Shown here: piece by piece, positions 1 through 6,128 of the stretch
Position numbering within the stretch: position 1 is the stretch's first letter
How the letters are laid out: every line of letters starts with the position of its first letter
NCBI GenBank assembly: GCA_036402175.1
Contig: DASWTK010000284.1
Location: 1-14,139, forward strand
Length of the DNA stretch: 14,139 nt
Source of the DNA: DASPKM01 sp036402175
GTDB lineage: Bacteria > Bacteroidota > Bacteroidia > Chitinophagales > Chitinophagaceae
Reading direction: 5' to 3'
Program-made: the position numbers and the translations under genes
Notes under the pieces: generated by a model
What the model saw: the letters and a program-made list of their open reading frames with translations, nothing else
Told to the model about the DNA's origin: nothing
Databases searched by the model: none

Positions 1-153
1 AATTAGGAGTTGGTTAATTATTGGGTGTAAATTGGATGACAGTAATTGAATAATTGTAAAAATTATTCAGCTAATGCTACCCGGCTGTTAAACTAATTAG
101 CTAATTGGCTTATTGGCAAAATTGGCTAATCAGCTTATCAACTTCATGGTTCT
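1..153. repeat. AT-rich intergenic leader with TAATTGGC-type words
   Basis: No gene is visible here. The stretch is AT-rich and built from variants of the words CTAATT, TTGGC and AATTGG. It includes a perfect 12-base palindrome, AATTAGCTAATT, at 95-106, and nearby copies GCTAATTGGC, TTATTGGC and AATTGGCTAATC. The composition differs from the coding DNA and resembles the other degenerate word-repeat gaps in this window. Its function is unknown, and it may be remnants of a dispersed intergenic repeat. The palindrome has no adjacent T-tract, so it is not a convincing terminator. Confidence 0.45.
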
Positions 154-161
154 TATCTTTA
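154..161 (+). promoter_or_regulatory. Putative Bacteroidota -7 promoter element of the thioredoxin-like gene
   Basis: TATCTTTA matches the Bacteroidota -7 consensus TAnnTTTG except at the last base. It lies 15 bases before the chosen ATG, and the following ACGCAAACATC closely resembles the sequence after the mdh -7 element (CCCGCAAATATC). The predicted transcript would have a very short leader of about 10 bases. No clear -33 TTTG is seen. Confidence 0.4.
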
Positions 162-176
162 CGCAAACATCTCCCC

Positions 177-674
177 ATGAAAAAACTACTTATCCTGCTT
201 TTGCAATTATCTGCGTTAGCTACCTATGCTCAAACAGATTCGTTGAAGCCGGCCTATTTACGCTTTCCGACTATCCCTCCTATTCAATTGCTTCAGCTTG
301 ACAGCACAACCATTCTAACGAAAGATCAGTTACATAAGAACCGTCCTGTTTTGCTGATGTATTTCAGTCCCGATTGTGACCATTGCCAGCATCAGATGGA
401 CGATATAATGAAAGACATAGACGCATTTAAAAATATTCAGCTTGTACTTGCAACGGTGCAGCCATTTGAAATGATGAAGGCATTCCATGAAAAATATCAA
501 TTAGACAAACATTCAAATATTTTTCTTGGCAGGGATATCAAATATACACTGCCCCCTTTCTTCCAGATGCGTAACCTGCCATACCTCGCTTTATACAACC
601 GCAAGGGTGACCTGATCACTACTTTCGAAGGCAATGTGAAAACGAAAAAGTTAATTGACGCTTTTTCGAAATAA
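177..674 (+). CDS. Exported thioredoxin-like (redoxin) protein
   Basis: A 165-residue protein with a predicted N-terminal signal peptide (residues 1-19: Lys-Lys, a Leu-rich core, then A-T-Y-A-Q, which could be a signal peptidase I site). It is expected in the periplasm or, less likely, attached to the membrane. The thioredoxin fold is supported by the redox motif CDHC at residues 67-70 after the strand PVLLMYFSPD, and by the probable cis-proline P135 in RNLPYLALY. It probably acts as a thiol-disulfide reductase or a TlpA/AhpC-TSA-like redoxin, but the partner is unknown. The start at 177 was chosen over an in-frame ATG at 105 because 177 begins a proper signal peptide and follows a promoter-like element; the upstream extension would put 24 non-signal residues in front. 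It precedes mdh in the same direction but is separated from it by a repeat and a promoter, so it is probably its own transcription unit. Confidence 0.8.
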   Translation: MKKLLILLLQLSALATYAQTDSLKPAYLRFPTIPPIQLLQLDSTTILTKDQLHKNRPVLLMYFSPDCDHCQHQMDDIMKDIDAFKNIQLVLATVQPFEMMKAFHEKYQLDKHSNIFLGRDIKYTLPPFFQMRNLPYLALYNRKGDLITTFEGNVKTKKLIDAFSK

Positions 675-720
675 CATGTGGTTCAGCAAATAGCTCCTTA
701 CCCATCGGTTCGAATTACAG

Positions 721-760
721 AACCCAAAACCCAAAACCCAAAACCCAAAACCCTAAACCC
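721..760. repeat. Telomere-like AACCCAA heptamer array
   Basis: About 5.7 tandem copies of a 7-base unit: four exact AACCCAA, then AACCCTA and a partial AACCC. The minus strand therefore carries six GGG tracts separated by TTTT or TTTA, which fits the standard G-quadruplex pattern. The array ends two bases before the TACCTTTG promoter element of mdh, so it occupies the place where a -33 element would be. Confidence 0.85.
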
Positions 761-761
761 T

Positions 762-769
762 TACCTTTG
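762..769 (+). promoter_or_regulatory. mdh promoter -7 element
   Basis: TACCTTTG is an exact match to the Bacteroidota housekeeping -7 consensus TAnnTTTG. Transcription would start near 775, giving a leader of about 30 bases before the mdh ATG at 806. A -33 TTTG is not present at normal spacing because the heptamer repeat fills that position. Confidence 0.6.
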
Positions 770-805
770 CCCGCAAATATCTCATCACCCAAAAACGCTT
801 ATGTA

Positions 806-1735
806 ATGAAAGTTACTGTTGTAGGTGCCGGCGCCGTTGGAGCTACCTGTGCTGATAACATCGCTCGCAAGGAACTCTGCCAGGAGCTGGTTTTGCTGGA
901 CATTAAGGAAGGACTTGCTGAAGGCAAGGCCCTGGATATGACCCAAACCGCCACGCTTCTCGGATTTGATACAAGGATCACCGGAAGCACGAACGATTAT
1001 TCCAAAACAGCTGGCAGCAATGTTGTAGTCATTACTTCCGGCATTCCCCGGAAACCGGGCATGACCAGGGAAGACCTGATCGGGACCAATGCAGGAATTG
1101 TAAAAGGAGTGACCGAGAACATACTCAAACATTCACCCGACGCCATCATCATCGTCATAAGCAATCCAATGGATACCATGACATACCTGGCATTGCAGTC
1201 GAGCGGCCTTCCAAAGAACCGGATCATTGGCATGGGTGGAACACTCGACAGCGCAAGGTTCAAATGTTATCTCAGCATGGCATTGAATTGTTCTGCGAAC
1301 GATCTGAACGCGGTTGTAATAGGAGGACATGGAGATACTACTATGATACCGCTCATTCGCTTTGCCACGTGGAACAGTGTGCCGGTAACTAATTTCCTCA
1401 GCGCTGATCAGCAAAAACAGATTGTTGCCGATACGATGGTTGGTGGCGCAACGCTTACAAAACTGATTGGTACTTCTGCCTGGTATGCGCCGGGGGCTGC
1501 AGGAGCCGCTCTCGTTGAAAGTATTGTACGTGATGAAAAGAAATTGTTCACCTGCTGCGTAAGCCTGAATGGCGAGTACGGACAGAAAGACATCTGCCTG
1601 GGTGTGCCGGTGGTGATCGGCAAAAATGGATGGGAAAAGATCGTTGACTTTAACCTGAACGAAGAAGAAAAAGGATTGTTCAGCAAGAGCGCGGATGCGG
1701 TCAGGAGTATGAACGATGTTCTGAAAACATTATAG
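806..1735 (+). CDS. mdh: Malate dehydrogenase
   Basis: A 309-residue NAD-dependent malate dehydrogenase of the LDH-like type, which interconverts malate and oxaloacetate in the TCA cycle in the cytoplasm. The Rossmann motif GAGAVG is at residues 7-12, and Asp32 at the end of the second strand favours NAD over NADP. The substrate arginines are R82 and R88 (GIPRKPGMTRED) and R151. The catalytic pair is D148 (GTLDSAR) and H175 (GGHGD). The length is normal for the family. The ATG at 806 is preferred over the ATG at 767, because 767 would lie inside the promoter element and add a 13-residue tail before the Rossmann strand. The gene appears intact and is probably transcribed from the TACCTTTG promoter just upstream. 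There is no terminator before the next gene, so some read-through is possible. Confidence 0.96.
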   Translation: MKVTVVGAGAVGATCADNIARKELCQELVLLDIKEGLAEGKALDMTQTATLLGFDTRITGSTNDYSKTAGSNVVVITSGIPRKPGMTREDLIGTNAGIVKGVTENILKHSPDAIIIVISNPMDTMTYLALQSSGLPKNRIIGMGGTLDSARFKCYLSMALNCSANDLNAVVIGGHGDTTMIPLIRFATWNSVPVTNFLSADQQKQIVADTMVGGATLTKLIGTSAWYAPGAAGAALVESIVRDEKKLFTCCVSLNGEYGQKDICLGVPVVIGKNGWEKIVDFNLNEEEKGLFSKSADAVRSMNDVLKTL

Positions 1736-1812
1736 ATTCAGTTTGTTCCGAACGGGCGGAATTGCAGTTCGTTGGGCATCAAATTTGTGCGAATAACTTC
1801 AAACCAGGACTT

Positions 1813-3552
1813 ATGCGTACGAATGCTGCACTTCCGCCCCACCTCAATACATTACTATTTTTTTTACTGATCACTTTCTTTTCCTGGCAAAACGCTTATG
1901 CGCAACCGAACCTGGTTTATCAGCCCGTCATAACTACCGGCCTCAGCTCACCTATTGACATTGTTAATGCGGGTGATGGATCCAACAGGTTATTTGTTGT
2001 GCAACAGGGAGGCACCATCAGGGTTTATGATCAGGCGTTCGCTTACCTTGGCAACCTTGTAACTGTAGCAGGTATAAGCACCGGTGGTGAAATGGGATTG
2101 CTGAGCGCCGCATTTCATCCGGATTATGAAACCAACCGTTTCTTCTATGTTTATTATACTACGATGGATGGCTCAAACACCAGCTATATAAATGTAGCAA
2201 GGTATCAGACAAGAGCGGCTAATCCGAACATCGCAGACGATACTTCCCGCAGGGTCTTATTGACAATTGCAAAGCCAACCGGAACTGATTTTACAAATCA
2301 TAACGGAGGAAGGCTTCAGTTTGGACAGGATGGACATTTGTATTTTGCTACCGGCGATGGTGGCAGCGGTGGCGATCCATTCAACAATGCGCAGAATGGA
2401 AATTCTCTGCTTGGTAAAATGATCCGGCTGAATGTAAATGTTGGACCGGCCAATGCATATGTTGCACCTTATTATACGATCCCTTCCGACAATCCATATG
2501 TATCGGATCCCAATGTAAGAGATGAGATCTTTTCGATGGGATTAAGAAATCCGTTCCGGTGGAGTTTCGACCGGCTCACCGGCGATATGTGGATCGGTGA
2601 TGTTGGTCAGGGAGCACGGGAAGAGATCAATTTCCGCGCGGCAGGCCCACCCAGTCCCGCCAATTATGGCTGGCGTTGTTATGAAGGCAATCTTCCCTAC
2701 AATACAAGCGGATGCGCCGCACCATCAAGTTACACCTTTCCTGTTTTCGACTACCCCAATCCAAATCCAGGTTCGGCCGCGGTGACTGGCGGACAGGTTT
2801 ACCGTGGAACAGAGTTCCCAACCATGTACGGAGTATATATAGCATCTGATTTTTATTCAGGCACACATTATAAAATAAGACCCAATGGAAGCGGTGGCTG
2901 GTCGGTAACCTCACAACCAGGACCAACCTTCATTGCCGCGTTTGGTGAAGGTGAAGACGGAAGTTTGTATGCGGTTTCATTAGGTGGATCAGTGTCGGAA
3001 GTAACAACCAATACGGCTTTGCCGGTCAGACTGATCAATCTGAACGCGATTCGCCGGACAGATCATATCGAGATCAGCTGGAAAACCACAAATGAGGTGG
3101 ACCTTTCCGGCTTTGAAGTTGAATACAGCCTCGATGGCAGCAATTTTCAGCCGGCTGGTACTATTACAGCCTCGAATAATCTGAATGGCGGAGCTTATTC
3201 ATTCGAGCATTTTTTAACATCGGCCGGACTTGTTTACTACCGTTTAAAAATCAAAAATATTAATGGGTCAGTTGAGTATTCACCGATTGTGACAACTTCA
3301 TGGGACAGACAATTGAATGGAGCATTTACTCCGGGTATCATAAGAAATCAGCGCCTGCTTATCACCATATATCAGCCTTTTACATCACTCAGGTTGATTT
3401 CATCGGCGGGTACCACCGTGTTTTTGAAGAATATATCGGGAATGACGGGTTTCAATACGATCAGCTTACCACAGCTTCCGGCAGGAGGTTATGTTTTGCA
3501 ATTAACCGGTAATGGCAGGCATTTCAGCGAAAGGATCGTAATTGCCCGTTAG
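1813..3552 (+). CDS. Secreted PQQ-dependent sugar (glucose/sorbosone) dehydrogenase with sorting domain
   Basis: A 579-residue exported protein. Residues 1-31 form a signal peptide (hydrophobic LLFFLLITFFSW, then NAYAQ). Residues about 40-400 form a six-bladed propeller of the glucose/sorbosone dehydrogenase family. Visible landmarks are the GLSSPIDI opening, GEMGLLSAAFHP (92-103), NHNGGRL with H163 as the probable catalytic base, GDGGSGGDP (181-189), GLRNPFRWSFD (243-253) and WIGDVGQGAREEI. Family members oxidise aldose sugars or related polyols using PQQ, but the substrate here cannot be told. Residues about 405-500 look like an FN3-type beta domain (ISWKTTNEVDLSGFEVEYS). The last 70 or so residues (LPAGGYVLQLTGNGRHFSERIVIAR region) resemble a type A sorting domain, implying type IX export to the cell surface. 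The ATG at 1813 was chosen because it starts the signal peptide; an in-frame ATG at 1762 adds 17 unlikely residues. No PQQ synthesis genes are present in this window. Confidence 0.9.
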   Translation: MRTNAALPPHLNTLLFFLLITFFSWQNAYAQPNLVYQPVITTGLSSPIDIVNAGDGSNRLFVVQQGGTIRVYDQAFAYLGNLVTVAGISTGGEMGLLSAAFHPDYETNRFFYVYYTTMDGSNTSYINVARYQTRAANPNIADDTSRRVLLTIAKPTGTDFTNHNGGRLQFGQDGHLYFATGDGGSGGDPFNNAQNGNSLLGKMIRLNVNVGPANAYVAPYYTIPSDNPYVSDPNVRDEIFSMGLRNPFRWSFDRLTGDMWIGDVGQGAREEINFRAAGPPSPANYGWRCYEGNLPYNTSGCAAPSSYTFPVFDYPNPNPGSAAVTGGQVYRGTEFPTMYGVYIASDFYSGTHYKIRPNGSGGWSVTSQPGPTFIAAFGEGEDGSLYAVSLGGSVSEVTTNTALPVRLINLNAIRRTDHIEISWKTTNEVDLSGFEVEYSLDGSNFQPAGTITASNNLNGGAYSFEHFLTSAGLVYYRLKIKNINGSVEYSPIVTTSWDRQLNGAFTPGIIRNQRLLITIYQPFTSLRLISSAGTTVFLKNISGMTGFNTISLPQLPAGGYVLQLTGNGRHFSERIVIAR

Positions 3553-3654
3553 GTTATTAGGAAAAATACGAAGGCGGCTGGAAATTCCGAATATTGAAAA
3601 TCAAGCATTACTGCTCTTGTCCTGGAGGGTTGAAGAGATTACTTTTGATATGTC
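3553..3654. other. Gene-free start of the 525-bp gap
   Basis: No coding sequence, promoter or terminator is evident directly after the dehydrogenase stop. The whole gap runs from 3553 to 4077 and also holds the inverted-repeat element, the hairpin transcript candidate and the promoter region of the YCII gene, which are listed separately. Confidence 0.5.
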
Positions 3655-3777
3655 AGTTGATTGATATTGACGGTCAGTTAAATCCAATATCCAGCATCAA
3701 AAACCGCCAATATCCAGAAAAAAACCAAGCATCCAAGAATCCAGAAAAAACCAATTAAAATCCAGTATCAATCAACT
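3655..3777. repeat. 123-bp element bounded by a perfect 12-bp inverted repeat, filled with ATCCAG words
   Basis: AGTTGATTGATA at 3655-3666 is the exact reverse complement of TATCAATCAACT at 3766-3777. The interior is low complexity: CCAATATCCAG occurs twice (around 3684 and 3708), followed by CATCCAAGAATCCAG and AAAATCCAG, joined by A-runs. It has no coding capacity. The arrangement resembles a small non-autonomous repeat element, but no target-site duplication is obvious. The word bias alone could also produce the inverted repeat. Confidence 0.5.
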
Positions 3778-3798
3778 TTCCTTTTTTTTAAATCCAAT

Positions 3799-3898
3799 AC
3801 CTTGTGACAAAAACTGATCTATCCGAGTAACCTCCAAGCAACATCTTAAAACGGATTAGAGAGCCTCCGGAACAAACGAACCGGAGGCTTTATTTTTT
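3799..3898 (+). ncRNA. Candidate small RNA ending in an intrinsic terminator (tentative)
   Basis: There is no gene between the dehydrogenase stop and the strong terminator at 3862-3898, yet that terminator must end some transcript. TACCTTG at 3799-3805 is an imperfect -7 element. The stretch between could fold as a first stem, CTATCCG (3819-3825) with CGGATTAG (3852-3859, one bulged base), followed by the terminator stem. This would give an RNA of about 90 bases. Alternatively the hairpin may simply be the distant terminator of the dehydrogenase gene, 310 bases upstream. No known RNA family is recognised. Confidence 0.3.
3862..3898 (+). terminator. Intrinsic terminator
   Basis: A perfect 9-bp stem, AGCCTCCGG (3862-3870) with CCGGAGGCT (3881-3889), encloses a 10-base loop and is followed by TTATTTTTT. 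This is a clear Rho-independent terminator for plus-strand transcription. It ends either the dehydrogenase transcript or a short transcript starting in the gap. Confidence 0.85.
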
Positions 3899-4006
3899 AC
3901 AATACTCCCATTTACCCCCACATTCCCATTATCTGTGACTTTTTGCCGGATTGTACTAATGCTTTTTGACAAACGGCGGCGGTATTAAAAGTTTTTTTCA
4001 AAAAAT

Positions 4007-4033
4007 TGTCCTTTCTTCATCTCCCCACTCGTC
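4007..4033 (+). promoter_or_regulatory. Possible ECF-type promoter of the YCII-sigma cassette
   Basis: TGTCCT (4007-4012) and CGTC (4030-4033) are separated by 17 bases and lie 44 bases before the YCII start codon. This resembles the two-part promoter reported, as I recall, for ECF42 sigma factors (a TGTCGA-like -35 and a CGWC -10). It would make the cassette self-activating. The match is short and could be chance. No good TAnnTTTG element was found in front of the gene. Confidence 0.3.
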
Positions 4034-4077
4034 ATTTAGCTGTTAACGCTATTACATCATTAATAAAAACACTGACC

Positions 4078-4413
4078 ATGAAAGATTTTATGTTCATTTT
4101 CAGGGGTGGCCTTGACCCCAGTTCCGCTTCACCACAAGACATGGAAAACAATATGCAGCAATGGTTTGCATGGATAGAGGACCTTAAGCAAAGAAATATT
4201 TATGCAAGTGGAGAGGCCCTCTTGCCTGAGGGGAAAACTGTTCACAAGCAAAATGTGGTAACTGACGGACCATTTGCTGAAAGCAAGGAAATCGTTGGCG
4301 GTTTCTTTGTAGTAAAAACCAACACACTGGAAGATGCCCTGGAAGTGGCGAAGTCATGCCCCGACCTTCCACTTGGTGGCAGTGTAGAAGTAAGGGAGGT
4401 CATGAAATTTTAG
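4078..4413 (+). CDS. DGPF/YCII-family protein partnered with an ECF42 sigma factor
   Basis: A 111-residue cytoplasmic protein of the YCII-related, or DGPF, family. The signature DGPFAESKE is at residues 63-71 and is followed by IVGGFFVV. The N-terminus MKDFMFIFRGG is the usual first strand of the ferredoxin-like fold, and the length is typical. DGPF proteins are commonly encoded next to ECF42 sigma factors and are reported targets of them. Their biochemical role is not settled, and structural similarity to YciI suggests a small enzyme or ligand-binding protein. The sigma gene begins 17 bases after this stop, so the two are very likely co-transcribed. The ATG at 4078 is chosen because it starts the conserved strand; the in-frame ATG at 4006 overlaps the putative promoter. 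Confidence 0.88.
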   Translation: MKDFMFIFRGGLDPSSASPQDMENNMQQWFAWIEDLKQRNIYASGEALLPEGKTVHKQNVVTDGPFAESKEIVGGFFVVKTNTLEDALEVAKSCPDLPLGGSVEVREVMKF

Positions 4414-4430
4414 AAACCATTTGTATAGCC

Positions 4431-5699
4431 ATGGAATCCCGCGATCAGTTATTCAACCATCTTTTCCGGCACGAGTCGGGAAGGATGGTTGCTGTTTTAA
4501 CGCGCATCTTCGGTTTGCATAACCTTCAAATGGCTGAAGATGTTGTGCAGGAAGCATTCCTGCAGGCAATACAGTTATGGAAATTTGACAAGTTACCGGA
4601 AAACCCACAGGGGTGGTTAATGCAAACTGCCCGCAATAAGGCAATCGATATCCTAAGGCGGCAGGAATATGCCCGGAAATACTTAAAAGAGACCGGAGGT
4701 GAATTACCGGACGTGGAAATGTCAATCGACCGTTTCTTCCATGAGGACGAGATCGCGGACAGCCAGCTCAGAATGATCTTTTCATGCGCACATCCACTTC
4801 TGAAAGAAGAAGACCGCATTGCACTTACTTTGAAAACTGTTTCAGGATTCGGCGCGCAGGAGATCGCCAAGTCGTTACTCACCAATGAATCCGTAATTCA
4901 AAAAAGATTATTCCGTGCAAAGCAATTCATACGCGAGAATAATATCCAATTCAATATTCCCGTAGGGAAAAACCTGGAGGAACGCCTGAACACAGTACAT
5001 TCCATCCTGTATCTCGTTTTTAATGAAGGTTACAATTCGATGAAGGCGGATGAGATCATCCGCAAAGACCTTTGTGCGGAAGCAATGCGTTTATGCAGAT
5101 TGCTTACAGAACACAAACGCTGCAGCCAGCCGGCAACGTTTGCCTTATTATCGCTCATGTGTTTTCATGCGGCAAGATTTGAAAGCAGGCTGAATGAGAA
5201 CAATGACCTGGTATTGCTGCAGGAGCAGGACCGTTCGAAATGGGATAAGGAACTCATTGCTCTCGGTTATGCTTACCTGAATAAATCCGCTACCGGCGAT
5301 GAACTTTCGGTTTATCACATTGAATCGGCTATCGCGGCAGAGCATTGCATGGCTACATCGTTTCAGGAAACCAACTGGGAAAGGTTGCTGCGTTTATACG
5401 ACTTGTTAATGGAGGTAAAGCCGTCTTCGATTGTCAGATTGAGCAGGGCGGTTGTGATTGCTGAATTGGGAAACATACCTGATGCTATTGAATCCATTCT
5501 TGGGATTGGGAAGATACATCAGCTCATCAATGACCATTACATTTACAGCGCTGTACTGGGGGACCTTTATAAAAGATTGAGTGATTCGGTTAAAGCGAAA
5601 CAATATCTGGAGCAGGCGCATGAACTTACTAATTCGTCGGCTGAGAAGAAGTTGATACGGGATAAGATAGAGCAGGTGTTGTTGAATAGCAGGAATTAA
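4431..5699 (+). CDS. ECF42-type RNA polymerase sigma factor with C-terminal helical/TPR-like extension
   Basis: A 422-residue sigma-70 family factor, far longer than ordinary ECF sigmas (about 180-200 residues). Region 2 spans residues about 6-77 (DVVQEAFLQAIQLW, then NPQGWLMQTARNKAIDILRR). Region 4 spans about 112-167 (IALTLKTVSGFGAQEIAKSL, then the helix-turn-helix end VIQKRLFRAKQFI). A long extension follows. It begins at about 185 with VHSILYLVFNEGY, a hallmark of this group, and continues to the end with helical repeats that look TPR-like (318-400). Such factors lack a classical membrane anti-sigma, and the extension is thought to control activity. It sits 17 bases after the DGPF gene as a two-gene cassette. 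The ATG at 4431 gives the normal N-terminus; the in-frame ATG at 4356 would overlap the YCII coding end. Target genes beyond its neighbour are unknown. Confidence 0.92.
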   Translation: MESRDQLFNHLFRHESGRMVAVLTRIFGLHNLQMAEDVVQEAFLQAIQLWKFDKLPENPQGWLMQTARNKAIDILRRQEYARKYLKETGGELPDVEMSIDRFFHEDEIADSQLRMIFSCAHPLLKEEDRIALTLKTVSGFGAQEIAKSLLTNESVIQKRLFRAKQFIRENNIQFNIPVGKNLEERLNTVHSILYLVFNEGYNSMKADEIIRKDLCAEAMRLCRLLTEHKRCSQPATFALLSLMCFHAARFESRLNENNDLVLLQEQDRSKWDKELIALGYAYLNKSATGDELSVYHIESAIAAEHCMATSFQETNWERLLRLYDLLMEVKPSSIVRLSRAVVIAELGNIPDAIESILGIGKIHQLINDHYIYSAVLGDLYKRLSDSVKAKQYLEQAHELTNSSAEKKLIRDKIEQVLLNSRN

Positions 5700-5701
5700 C
5701 T

Positions 5702-5885
5702 GATCACAGATTTATGTTGATTTATTGGATTTCGCAGATTAAAAAATACAGGAGCACAGATTTAAGATGATTTTTTGGATTTTCGCAGATTAAAATACAG
5801 GAGCACGGATTTATAATAATTTATTGGATTTCGCAGATAAAAATACAGGAGCACGGATTTAAACTGACTGTCGCCCTACGGATTG
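5702..5885 (+). repeat. Tandem 48-50 bp repeat, about 3.5 copies, just after the sigma gene stop
   Basis: The units start CACAGATTT or CACGGATTT and end ACAGGAG. Unit 1 is 5705-5754, unit 2 is 5755-5803, unit 3 is 5804-5851, and a degenerate partial unit starts at 5852. Each unit contains TTGGATTT(T)CGCAGAT followed by AAAATACAGGAG. The array begins three bases after the TAA stop. No coding capacity is evident. The units differ by scattered substitutions and one-base indels, so they are old copies or relaxed repeats. Confidence 0.85.
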
Positions 5886-5923
5886 AAAAACTGTCAAATA
5901 CCTTGTTTTGTATAACGCACCCC

Positions 5924-5938
5924 ATCAGCGAAGCTGAT
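5924..5938. other. Hairpin between opposing repeat arrays
   Basis: ATCAGC (5924-5929), loop GAA, GCTGAT (5933-5938): a perfect 6-bp stem with a 3-base loop, lying roughly at the centre of the 430-bp gap between convergent genes. Neither strand has a T-tract after the stem, so it is not a standard intrinsic terminator. It marks the change from plus-oriented to minus-oriented repeat words. Confidence 0.55.
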
Positions 5939-6123
5939 AAAATCCGTGCAATCCACCCAATCCATATAAAATCTGTGCTAAATAATCTCCATACACATCA
6001 CAAGATCTATCGATTCAAATAACATACTACATCACCTCATCCCAATAATTCAATCCGAGAAATCCATTATATCCGTTAAAATCAGTGCTAAATAATCTCT
6101 ATAAAAATCTATGCTAAATAATC
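5939..6123 (-). repeat. Minus-oriented copies of the same word family, downstream of the GT9 gene
   Basis: Read on the minus strand, three near-identical 20-base words GATTATTTAGCAnnGATTTT occur at 6104-6123, 6078-6097 and 5968-5987. They vary only at the two n positions (TA, CT, CA). They are followed by ATGGATTG, GTGGATTG and CACGGATTTT. The words thus appear after the GT9 stop in the sense direction, mirroring the array after the sigma gene. From 5988 to 6077 the sequence is AT-rich with no recognisable feature. Confidence 0.75.
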
Positions 6124-6128
6124 AGCGA

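Noticed and set aside
707..724. Terminator after the redoxin gene (GGTTC/GAACC stem)
   Set aside because: The stem is only 5 bp with an 8-base loop and is followed by C- and A-rich sequence in place of a T-tract.
1746..1761. Hairpin between mdh and the dehydrogenase (TTCCG/CGGAA)
   Set aside because: The 5-bp stem has no T-tract and is easily expected by chance.
5705..5851. Possible CRISPR array
   Set aside because: The units are tandem and imperfect along their whole length, with no constant repeat alternating with unique spacers, and no cas genes are nearby.
5924..5938. Intrinsic terminator for the convergent genes
   Set aside because: The stem is only 6 bp and has no following T-tract on either strand.
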